Of a DNA stretch of 49,924 nucleotides, positions 12,701-24,700 are shown in pieces; the first letter of the stretch is position 1; every line of letters begins with the position of its first letter. The translations under genes were made by a program, and so were the position numbers. The DNA is taken from the NCBI RefSeq assembly GCF_000003605.2, contig NW_003119425.1, forward strand, positions 1,585,163 to 1,635,086, in the 5' to 3' direction. This stretch comes from Saccoglossus kowalevskii (Eukaryota > Hemichordata > Enteropneusta > Harrimaniidae). The notes under the pieces are model-generated. The model did no database searches, was not told the DNA's origin, and saw only the letters and a program-made list of their open reading frames with translations.

Positions 12701-15700
12701 AGATAAATATGTACATAAAGATCCAGCTAGCAAGGCATGCACAACAGAAGAAGAACAACAGAAGTCAATAGTGGCCTACTTCGAGAAGTGCTCGGACGCT
12801 TGGGCTGGTATCACCCAATTCATAGCTCTGTCGCAGAACTTTCCTTGATCGAGTGCTCAAATTTTGGAAGGATTTCCGAGAGACTTGCTTCTCAAATGAG
12901 GTGGTACCGGGACCATGGGACTCAGAAGAATAACTGTACTCCATCAATGATGTAGAAGACATACTGGCAGTAGTATCAGTTCAGCTGAGTTAACAGTGTA
13001 TACAACAGTTGAGTAGCAGCGGTAGAAAAAAAAATTTGATGACAACAACTGTAGGTTGGAACCAAGACTGCTGTATAGTCACTGGATCAAACAACACTGA
13101 GATGTGTATAGTATAAGGTCCCTGAGATGGCTGACCACAAGTATACAACTTCAGACTGAGGAGAGACTGAAGAGAGATGAAGCCCTGAAGAGTCCGATTT
13201 GCCAACTGTGCCACCAACGCTGCTACTACCTATAAATGCAAATCAGCTAGGTATATAGAAGAACCGTCAACTATGGCAGTATGCGATGACAGCCAATGAG
13301 GGAAGGGTAAAGATTAACCAGCTCCACTTAGTCACATGGTGTGATAACAGGATTGGAATGCAGCCATAAATGGTAGTGGCATGCATAGTCAGGCAGCACA
13401 ATCTTTCTTTATTAGGCTACCCCCCAGTTGTTTTTTTTACTTGTCCATTATGCTAATGGTAACTCGAGACCAGCTGACAAATTCTGCAGAACATCAGAGC
13501 ACATTTCCCAGCAATAGAAGAGCCAAATTTAGAACAGAACAAATTCCAACAAATATACCAAATAGAATAGCAGAAATTCGCTACATTACATAACACTGAG
13601 ACTGGCATATTATCCTCCAAATCAAGTCATGGAATTCTAACTATTGCATTTCTATCTTATGACAAAAATGCATACAATTTTAATTTATTGTGATTTATAA
13701 GTCATTGTCCACAACATGATTCAATGTCTAGTTGGAAACCAAGGATAAAGGTGGTTGCCATAGTGATAGCAATCTAATGACTCAATTCAAGCATGACTTG
13801 TCAGATAAGCACAGTAGTCCCTCTTTTTATATGTAAATTTGAGCCCTCCCCCCATAATGTCAGTTATGCACTCATCAATTTTACTTCAATGATCTGACAA
13901 CATGAGCACATGCAAATATGCTCACCCCCCAAGACCTCTCCAAGGATTTTAAAAATGTATATAATAACCTTAGACAAATTTGTCATAATGTTTTCAATTA
14001 ATTTAAATATCATTTTTAAGAATTGTATTTCTCATATCGAATTGAGAAGCAGGTATACCTGTAAATTGATCAGTTTATAGTAGAAACAAAACAAAATTGC
14101 AGTCCTAGATAAATAATATAATATTTGTTCTGCATGGAAGTTGTGAAAAAAGACTATTCCCACATATTAACATAATATGGAGGAAATGCTTTTTTTTTTT
14201 CAAATTTGTAACCTTCCAAAGCTTTTTTGTTTATCTGCTTCATGTATGTCACATGACATGACAATTTTTGAACACTTTGATCACAATTGTTAGAATAATT
14301 TGAATAGAAATCATGTAAATTTTCATCAAAAGGAATACATATTCTGCCGCAGTGTTCAATAATATTAACAAAATTTTAAAAGTCATGAAATCTGGCGAAA
14401 GAAAGATTTAATTGAATTTTTTTTTTTGCCGATTATAAGAAAGACTAATTAATTCTTTAAATAGTGATCAAAATTAAATACAAATCAAATAAGTCTAAAC
14501 ATGGCTGGCATGGTTTTTCTTACAACTCTCGACCAGCTGTTGCCTATGATGCAGATATAATTTACGATAGTTAAGATCTTTGGCATATAGTTCAAGTGGC
14601 CGGAATCAAAAGTCAAATAAATAACAGATTAATAACGTACAATACTATCAGGAGTGGCTTATGGTTTAAAAAAAAAAAAAAGTAAAAAGAATAAGCATGC
14701 AAGAAAAAAACTTACATCAATAAGAAACTGAATTGGCATGGTCATGATGAAAGCGGCTGTGAGCGAAATACAGAGCAGCAGAAACAAGGCCTTTCCTTTA
14801 AAACTCCTTAGGTATGTAGCTAGACTATAAGAGTATGCCCAAGTAAGAAAAAATTGACACCCTCAATCCTGTCTTGCCAGTTAAGGTATAAAAGCCACCA
14901 AACTCTAACGCATATCTCCACAATATGTTTGTAATTTCTAACATTACTCATTGCTTAAGCGGCTGATTATTATACTTTCCCATAGTGCACCAGTCTGCCC
15001 AGGTAACAGCAGCCAACCAATCAATGGGCTTGCTTCCCCATTGTGGACACTGCAGTTTAAATATTACCAAGTATTTGATTTCAGTCTGCTTTTTAAATAT
15101 ACACCCCAGCAGAGCATAATAAAACCTAATGATACATGTATGTGATTTGAACGCATTCCTACACATAAAAACACAGGATACATCCTGTGCAGGTCAGACA
15201 AAGTGTCATGGGGTTAGGATGTGGCTCCTCCCTTCAAATGATATGGCGAGTGATGCCCGTTAAACTAGCTGGTTCAATGATTCAACCACCAATAAAACCA
15301 ACAATCAACTATATTGGGCAATGTATTCATGATCAGACAAGATGTTTTTCTAGAAAATTATTTCAAAAGGTCAGACAGAAATAGCAGGAATATCAAGGTA
15401 ACCTCAGTTAAGAAATTTGCAATAAACTGACTGAAATATCTCCCTGATGAAAGAATAACAAGGAGAAATACTTGAGACAGAAAAAAAGACGTGACAGCAT
15501 TTCACATTCCAGAACTTAAGCCTGATTCATTTCACATCTTTGATGCATGTCCCATCCTCAGATACCATAGCAACCAGCTTTAGTACTGATGATACTTTAT
15601 TTCACATGTCGTGCCATAAAAAGCAATGTTAACAACTAGTGATCAAGAAAAAGCAATGTCTAACATTGTCATCAACGGAGATGAGTGCCTGATCTATTTC

Positions 15701-18700
15701 ACATCTTCAATGCATATCTCATCATACTTTGCTGCCATCAACAAAAGTGACTGACAACAAGAAAGTTTTTCAGAATAGTTAATGCATTAAAGTAACAGAA
15801 TTAAAGAAGATGGTTGTTTTATACATACCTGCAGTTCTTTGATCTTCTTCTGTAGCATAGCAACAAGGTTCTGTTCATCTTCTAGTTTGTTGTTCATCTG
15901 AGAAATCTCATTATCCTTCCTGTGAAGAGAAAAAAAAAACAAAGTTAGAAAAAATACTGTAGTTGCTCTATTAGATGCACATTTGTTGTATACTAAATCA
16001 GTAAAATAATACTTATTTTGACCATAGAACGAATACTGTTACATTATCTAAAAAAGTTTGAGGCCTTGTGTAAAATTTGTTCTATTATCACGTTCAGTAT
16101 TGCCACACAAAGAAGATCTGCACTTACTTTTTAACCAAATCTTCAAGTTTATGCTTCTGGTTTTCCACTTCATCTAAAGTTTCTTGTGTCATCTTCAAGT
16201 CTCCTTCCAGCTTACGTTTGGCTTTTTCAACATCAGCACGTGCTTTCTTTTCATGTTCAAGAGACTCTTCAGTCTACAAACAGAAAAAGATATCAATGAA
16301 TGTCCAATCCTTGTGGTTGATGGCATAGTATGGAGAGATTCAATTTAGAAATTTTTCAGTTTTAGAAAATCCTGATTTGAAAATTTAGTTGCTGCTTGTC
16401 AGATAGGCAACCTTAATTGGGTCACACACAGGCCACGCTTGATACTGGATAACAGCACAATGGGTAAGGCAAAAATAATTAGCCCTGTCACGTGATTTTG
16501 TTTTCTCATAAGACAATCACTAAATTTCAACTTACTTCATCAAGGGAGGATTCCAACTTGGCTTTGACTTTGTTCAAGTGGTTGACTTTGTCTTCTTCAA
16601 TCTGCAAAGCTTGTGTTGTTTTCTAGTGGAGAGAAGGCAAGATAATGCATTAAGTCACTGCTTTCAACAGGTAACACCGAATTTTATACTGAAAAAAACT
16701 TTATGAGACGATAATAAATCATCAACGTACTTCATGTTCTTCTTGTAAGTTGGCTTTTTCTTTGGTGATTTTCGCTAGAGCTGCGTCTTGTGCTGCGATA
16801 TCTTCTGTCATTTTCTGGATTTGGTCTTCCTTGGCTTTTTTCTCATCCTCGACCTGTCAATGGGCAAGCATTTAGAAATCCCCATGGATTTTCCCACCAC
16901 CAATATCAGTAGATGGTTTGACCATGGATTTTCTCTAACGTGACTACCATTACCAACACCGATATCAGTAGACAAACTGTACTTTGGCTCCCACATCATG
17001 CCATTGCTATTGTCTATCCAATTCCACCATAATAATCTTAGTTTACCTTTGTCACCCCATTCTTATACTGCCCACTTCATCAATTTATTCCCAGTAATCC
17101 AAGTATTTTCCATTGTCATCCCATTCTTATACTGCCCACTTCATCAATTTATTCCCAGTAATCCAATTATTTCCCATTGTCACCCCATTCTTATACTGCC
17201 CACTTCATCAATTTATTCCCAGTAATCCAATTATCTCCCATTGTCACCCTATTCTTACACTGCCCACCTGAGCAATTTATCCACAGTAATCCAATTATTA
17301 CCCATTGTCACCCCATTCTTATACTGCCCACCTAATCAATATATCCCACAGTAACCCAATTGTTTCCCATTGTCATCCCATTCTTATACTACCCACCTAA
17401 TCAATTTATCCCACAGTAACCCAATTATTTCCCATTGTCACCCCATTCTTATACTGCCCACCTGAGCAATTTATCCACAGTAATCCAATTATCTCCCATT
17501 GTCATCCCATTCTTATACTGCCCACCTAATCAATTTATCCCACAGTAACCCAATTGTTTCCCATTGTCATCCCATTCTTATACTGCCCACCTGAGCAATT
17601 TATCCACAGTAATCCAATTATCTCCCATTGTCACCCTATTCTTACACTGTCCACCTGAGCAATTTATCCACAGTAATCCAATTATTACCCATTGTCACCC
17701 CATTCTTATACTGCCCACCTGAGCAATTTATCCACAGTAATCCAATTATTACCCATTGTCACCCCATTCTTATACTGCCCACCTGAGCAATTTACCCACA
17801 GTAATCCAATTATTACCCATTCTTGTCCACGTGATCCTGACGATCCTTTGTTGGCATGCATAATAAGTATACTATGCAAAAATATCAAGGGGTCTATAAT
17901 TATTTAAAGCTTTCAACTTTTGTGTTGATATCTGAGAAAGATCTCACCATGTCACATTTCAACCAGAGCCACATAAAACACATGACTCACATAAAATGTG
18001 ATCCATGTCAGTGAGAGCATTATCACATATCAAGTTCTATCTGTGCCCTTTAATTATGAGCCCTTGAGTCTTTGGTCAACAAGTTTCTACATGGAGTTGG
18101 CCTTTGCTAAGGTCAGTAAATAAAACCAAAAATACATCAAGCACTAGTATCGTTAAATACTACCTGGCATTGTTATATTATGTTATGTTACAACGTAAGA
18201 ACAAAAAACATAATTTTTAAAATTAGAAATACATTTCTGATGCACTATAACTCTAACCACTTTGAAATGACCCAATATAACACTGCTGTCATGGAAACAG
18301 AATGGCATGCAAAGATGCATAGAAAGAAATCAGATGATGAATATTCATGAGATAAATTAAAGTGATAACCAATAGCATGCAAGATTTAAATTAAGATTTG
18401 CAAGATGATGAATATTCATGAGATAGATTAAAGTGATAACCAATAGCATGCAAGATATCAAATAAGATTTGCAAGATGATGAATATTCATGAGATAGATT
18501 AAAGTGATAACCAATAGCATGCAAGATATCAAATAAGATTTGCAAGATGATGAATATTCATGAGAAAATTTAAAGTGATAACCAATAGCATGCAAGATAT
18601 CAAATAAGATTTGCAAGATGATAAATATTCATAGCATGCTAGCAAGCAAAGAAAGTCTAATAAAAGGCAGTTGCCAGGATACATAAGACATAGTCAAGAA

Positions 18701-21700
18701 CAGATGTGATATCTTGGAGAAGAAAGTTTGAGGCAGTGACAAGAATAGAGATGACATTTTGAGAATATNNNNNNNNNNNNNNNNNNNNNNNNNNNNNNNN
18801 NNNNNNNNNNNNNNNNNNNNNNNNNNNNNNNNNNNNNNNNNNNNNNNNNNNNNNNNNNNNNNNNNNNNNNNNNNNNNNNNNNNNNNNNNNNNNNNNNNNN
18901 NNNNNNNNNNNNNNNNNNNNNNNNNNNNNNNNNNNNNNNNNNNNNNNNNNNNNNNNNNNNNNNNNNNNNNNNNNNNNNNNNNNNNNNNNNNNNNNNNNNN
19001 NNNNNNNNNNNNNNNNNNNNNNNNNNNNNNNNNNNNNNNNNNNNNNNNNNNNNNNNNNNNNNNNNNNNNNNNNNNNNNNNNNNNNNNNNNNNNNNNNNNN
19101 NNNNNNNNNNNNNNNNNNNNNNNNNNNNNNNNNNNNNNNNNNNNNNNNNNNNNNNNNNNNNNNNNNNNNNNNNNNNNNNNNNNNNNNNNNNNNNNNNNNN
19201 NNNNNNNNNNNNNNNNNNNNNNNNNNNNNNNNNNNNNNNNNNNNNNNNNNNNNNNNNNNNNNNNNNNNNNNNNNNNNNNNNNNNNNNNNNNNNNNNNNNN
19301 NNNNNNNNNNNNNNNNNNNNNNNNNNNNNNNNNNNNNNNNNNNNNNNNNNNNNNNNNNNNNNNNNNNNNNNNNNNNNNNNNNNNNNNNNNNNNNNNNNNN
19401 NNNNNNNNNNNNNNNNNNNNNNNNNNNNNNNNNNNNNNNNNNNNNNNNNNNNNNNNNNNNNNNNNNNNNNNNNNNNNNNNNNNNNNNNNNNNNNNNNNNN
19501 NNNNNNNNNNNNNNNNNNNNNNNNNNNNNNNNNNNNNNNNNNNNNNNNNNNNNNNNNNNNNNNNNNNNNNNNNNNNNNNNNNNNNNNNNNNNNNNNNNNN
19601 NNNNNNNNNNNNNNNNNNNNNNNNNNNNNNNNNNNNNNNNNNNNNNNNNNNNNNNNNNNNNNNNNNNNNNNNNNNNNNNNNNNNNNNNNNNNNNNNNNNN
19701 NNNNNNNNNNNNNNNNNNNNNNNNNNNNNNNNNNNNNNNNNNNNNNNNNNNNNNNNNNNNNNNNNNNTTGGGTAAAGTAGAGAAAAAGCCCATATTCCCA
19801 GGGTATCTGGGTGTGATAGAGAAAAAGCCCATATTTCCAGGGTATCTGATTGGGTGTGGCTGATAAAAAGCCCATATAAAAAAATCTTCTCTTAGTTTAC
19901 CTTCATTTGTGCTTCAATATCAATTTTCAAAGCTTCCAGCTTGGCGACTCTGTCCTCCAAATCAGCAACATTATCTTGCTCCTAAAGAATAGGAAATAAG
20001 ACATCAGATTTAAAACTGATACATTCAATGAGAAGTGACATCAATTTTCATCTAACACAATTCATCCTCAATACAGTGTACAAAGATTACCAATTTTTAT
20101 TTTATAAGAATTTGATTATGTCCAGGTATACAGTAAGAAAAGACAATACACATTAACTTAATGCCATCTATAAAACAGGGGACGGGTTGTTAAGTGACTT
20201 ATTATGACCATAGTTACAATTCTGTTATTTAAGTATAGCAAACTTTACTAATAAAGCAAACTTACAGCCTGAAGCTCGGTGAAAAGTTTGTTTTTCTCTG
20301 TCAACAAAGCTGTGTTAGCAGTTTCCAATAATTTGCGTTCTTTTTCTTCTTTCTCAGCCTTTTCTACGGCTTTCTTTAATTCCTCCTCCTTCACTTTCAT
20401 ATCATCTTCTGCACGAGCAACATTCAAAAGAGGCTTGACCTACAGCGAAAGGCAAAATACCTTTTCATGTAAGTATTAACAACAAGTTATTTTAAAATTG
20501 TGACAAAGTAGAGAAAATCAATAAGTAAAAATTTAGCCAAACGATTTAGTTACCTTAGTGTACAGTCTCCACCATTGCCAGTTACGCAAGATAAGGTATT
20601 TACGCACGTTACGCTGGATTACACCAATTCCAATCCTAAGTATTAAATGTGATTGTAAGTTAACCACGCCCACAACAAGGATGACACTAACAGTTACATC
20701 AAGGATGGATATTTTCTCCTTACACTATTATTTAAATTACATAGCGACACCAATGCAATCATTCTTATGCATGACTTGTAGAGGACACACATCCTGGTAC
20801 TTTCTGAGGAAATAAATTCACTATCAATGAGAATTTTTTCAATTTATCTTCAAGCAGTTATTAGAAATCATTGCTCATCTAGGGGAAAGTACCAGGATGT
20901 GTGACCCTCAGGGGTCATGTATAATTCATGAAGGTGAATTTCATTACAAACCTCTGCTCCAACATCTTCTTGTAGACTTTGCGCATGAGGAAACCTCTAC
21001 AGGTGGCTTGCAACATAGAAAGAATCTTTGAAAGTCGTTCATCTCTCATGTCCTCAAGTTGACCAAGTACACCAGCACGGAAAAACACCTATAAATGATG
21101 AGTAGTATGATGAGTGACGGTTGTAGACATACATAGAGATATAAAACACTAACCATAGTTCAATTTAGAATGCTTCAAGCAAAGAAGTGTCGGACAAATA
21201 ATATGCCCAATTTCATTCTGATTAGTTCTTACCTTAGTATGACCAAGACGGAATTCATTTGCTTCAAGCTGGATAGCCTCAAGAATTTTATCAGAAGCTT
21301 TGCGGTTGTCCAAGAATCCACCTGGGACAGCAGTTGGGGCCAAGATTTGGTATCTGCAAAGGAAGAAAAGGAGTTATTCTAATTGCAGAATAAATCATGG
21401 TAAGCAATAATCCACTGGTTATATAGATTTTCCTTTGCATGCTAAAGTCAAGATTACAACCCTTCCACACCTAAGTAGATATAGTGATTATGATCCATCA
21501 TGTCTGCATAACACATGTTTTCAGCTACCACATTTATCATCCATACAAATTTTGGAAAATCTATTGATGTTCAGAAATTCACTCATTACATCTGCAGTCA
21601 CTCTGAATACAGTTTTTGACTGATTCATGTAAATGAATGACAATCGTACACCAGGCTTTAAAGGTAGAGGGTCATGAGGCAATTGTTATCAACCATTGAA

Positions 21701-24700
21701 GCCACTCCAGATGAGCTCTATCATTTACATGGGTAGATAGCATCTATTTAATTATCATTGAAACATATGCAGTAATTTGGAAGAGGATAAAAACTGATTG
21801 CCAAAAAAAAAATAATGTTGCTAATTTTTTTTTTCATTTTTCGCCAAAAGTTTTTCTTTCAAAAATTGGAGACTATTTTTTGTGTGCTAATTTACTTTTC
21901 ATGAACCAATGAGTATTAAATTTATACTACGAACTACTTTTGCTGAACGTCCAATGATTCTTCAAAATTAGTCTGGATTTGGAGTTGAGAAATAACAAAC
22001 CTCTGTTTGAAGTCAGCGAACAACATCCTGTTGGGGAATCCTTTACGGCAAATACGGATACCTTCCAGCACACCATTACACGACAGTTGATGCAATACGA
22101 GGCTTGCCTGTACCACACCTGGTTTCTTTCCTTCATTAGGAATGATGCAACGTACGAAATGGGGCTGAGTGCTCTCCAAGTTAGCCATCAGTTTGTTCAA
22201 TTGTTCCTACAATGTTTTGTAAGTGAGTAAAACATGTTTTAATATGCATGTCCAACAATATTTTTCCTGTTGTTTTATTTATTGTTTTTTTTTTGAATGA
22301 GTGTATTAATGATCTTAAAATACTAGTTAATGTCACAAGGTGCTATCACAACAATTTCACTCAATGATTTTTTTTCACCTACAGCTTTTTTAATTTTTGT
22401 CAGAAAACTAGATCGAAAAAACTCTAGAAGTCTGTGAATAACGGATAGCAACTTTAAGGCATAATAAGTATTTAAACACAACATAATCCAACAACAATGT
22501 GATATGGGTATTTTCTCAACTGCAGACAAAGCTAACACGAGTGCAAAGTGAGAACTAGCATATGTAATCCATGTCACCGCAATAAACACCCAGTGGTAAC
22601 TATTCATAATATAACATGCTGGCTATTAAAGGGGAGCATGCACTAGAGAAATAAATATAAGAACCCTACACATTATCTAGAATTCTACATAGGTACAAGG
22701 AGCAAAAATACAAAAAAAAAAAATGAATCTCCGAAAATAAAGAGGTAATGCAAATTGTAGGTGCTGGTAAAAACAAACTACACACTATTACAAACTGTGC
22801 TTTTGATTGACAGTTAACATCAGACTAACATGTCATTCCCGAGGTTCCCTGGCAAATCTGTTAACGTCATGTATTGTATGGCATGGGGCACGATCAAAAC
22901 TTAATTCAACATGCAAGAAGAAAGCAAGAATTTCCCACTAAACACCAAGAAGAATAAGCTTTCCCATTTACATGCAGAAACTATTAACAAGATGCGTTGT
23001 CGCTACCTGATAGCTGTCGTGCAACCTAAAGTACATAAACATCCACATTGGCCGGGGCATGAACAGAACGTTCAGATTTGCCAGGTTTTATTCCCATGTC
23101 AATCGATTTACAGTCAATCAATCAAACAGTTTGCCATGAAAAGGCCCATATCACATTGAACACAAGTATAAGTGAGTTGAGGCCAGGGAAAGAGATAAAT
23201 ACATTGTAAGTTTAATTTTATTTGAATGAGATGATGTAATCTTAAATAATATTATACTAATGGTTTATTTATAGAAGATAGAATTAACAGTTGGCCTCCC
23301 ATTCATAAGTCAATCTAAATAAAAATATAATTGTATAGCACAGGGCAAATTTGATATTTTTGTTATTAGGTTATTTGGGATTAACTGTTTTGAGGTTGTT
23401 AGACAGAAAAGCACTTGTGATGAATAATTTTATAATGATACATAATAGATGGAATAAATAGATTGCATCAATGAAATACTGGGATAAATGGGTATGAATG
23501 GGATGAGTGATCATGTGCTTGCTTGCTGGATGGGTATGAATGGGATGAGTGATCAATGTGCTTGCTGGATTTGTATGAAGGAGATGAGTGATCATGTGCT
23601 TGCTGGATGGGTATGAATGGGATGAGTGATCAATGTGTTTGCTGGATGGGTATGAATGGGATGAGTGATCAATGTGCTTGCTGGATGGGTATGAATGGGA
23701 TGAGTGATCAAAGTGCTTGCTGGATTTCTATGAATGGGATGAGTGATCATGTGCTTGCTGGATGGGTATGAATGGGATGAGTGATCAAAGTGCTTGCTGG
23801 ATTTCTATGAATGGGATGAGTGATCAAAGTGCTTGCTGGATGGGTATGAATGGGATGAGTGATCAAGTGCTTGCTGGATTTCTATGAATGGGATGAGTGA
23901 TCAAAGTGCTTGCTGGATGGGTATGAATGGGATGAGTGATCAAGTGCTCGCTGGATTTCTATGAATGGGATGAGTGAATTGGTATACTAAATGGCATAAG
24001 ATACCATGAATGGGTATTCTGGGTTATGGGATGAATGATAGAATGTATATGGTGGATTAACGAGTAAACATTGGTGTAGAGGACAACAAAACAAAGTCAC
24101 ATTGATCTGGGAGACACAATAAGAATGACGGCATAATTTTTCTTTTTCAATTTGTTATATAGTACCCCAACTTTTGATGTGTATATTCAGAATGAATGAC
24201 CACACCCAAAGTTGAAAAGGCACATGGTAGGATGTACGAGTGTATTAGATGTGAAGTGTCAATGTGTGGTGTCTCTGGCATTTAACTCTGCTTCCATATA
24301 TGTGTGATTAAATAGTAAATAGTCCTAGAAAGAGAGTGTAGAGGAGTTAAACTTGGTTAGCATGAATTAAATGAATGGATACCCCCCATAGTGATGCTTC
24401 AGATATCCAAATATGGGCATGCACTCCTCTATTAGGAATGAGCATGCCCAAATAAGGCAACATCAACCACTAGTTGATGAGCCAGCAATGTTTTATCACT
24501 GACAGGTCAACTATGTGCAAATGATTTTAATACAATAATCAAGCATGCATTTATACTGGAAGTCAAGGGGACCACACCCACAGCCACGCCAAAAGAGAAT
24601 GAACATCATGCAAACCAGATGGCCGCCACTGATGGTCTTGATCTTTTTCTGCTTTTTACCAGCTAAAATTGAAAAAAAGACAAAAAATACATGGCAATAT

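Larger units (their letters stand above)
12253..15828 (-). other. Intron 24 (3.6 kb)
   Basis: Unusually long for the rod part of this gene, where most introns are below 1 kb. It holds the putative internal promoter and first exon of the rod isoform (12780-13360); the rest (13361-15828) is AT-rich unique sequence. Confidence 0.65.
16854..19900 (-). other. Interval between exons 20 and 21
   Basis: Three tandem arrays plus the N gap. The readable part (16854-18768 and 19768-19900) has no frame matching the missing 43 rod residues, so at least one exon is in the gap and this interval is really two introns. Confidence 0.75.

Noticed and set aside
12990-13217. 75-codon minus-strand frame just upstream of the internal first exon
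   Set aside because: It has no ATG (only a near-cognate start), is hydrophobic and low in complexity, and better fits an untranslated leader.
17041-17830. CRISPR-like regular array
   Set aside because: Units are directly adjacent without unique spacers and the genome is eukaryotic; it is a minisatellite.
18657-19875. Open frames of about 340-390 codons across the N run
   Set aside because: They consist almost entirely of unknown residues created by the gap.
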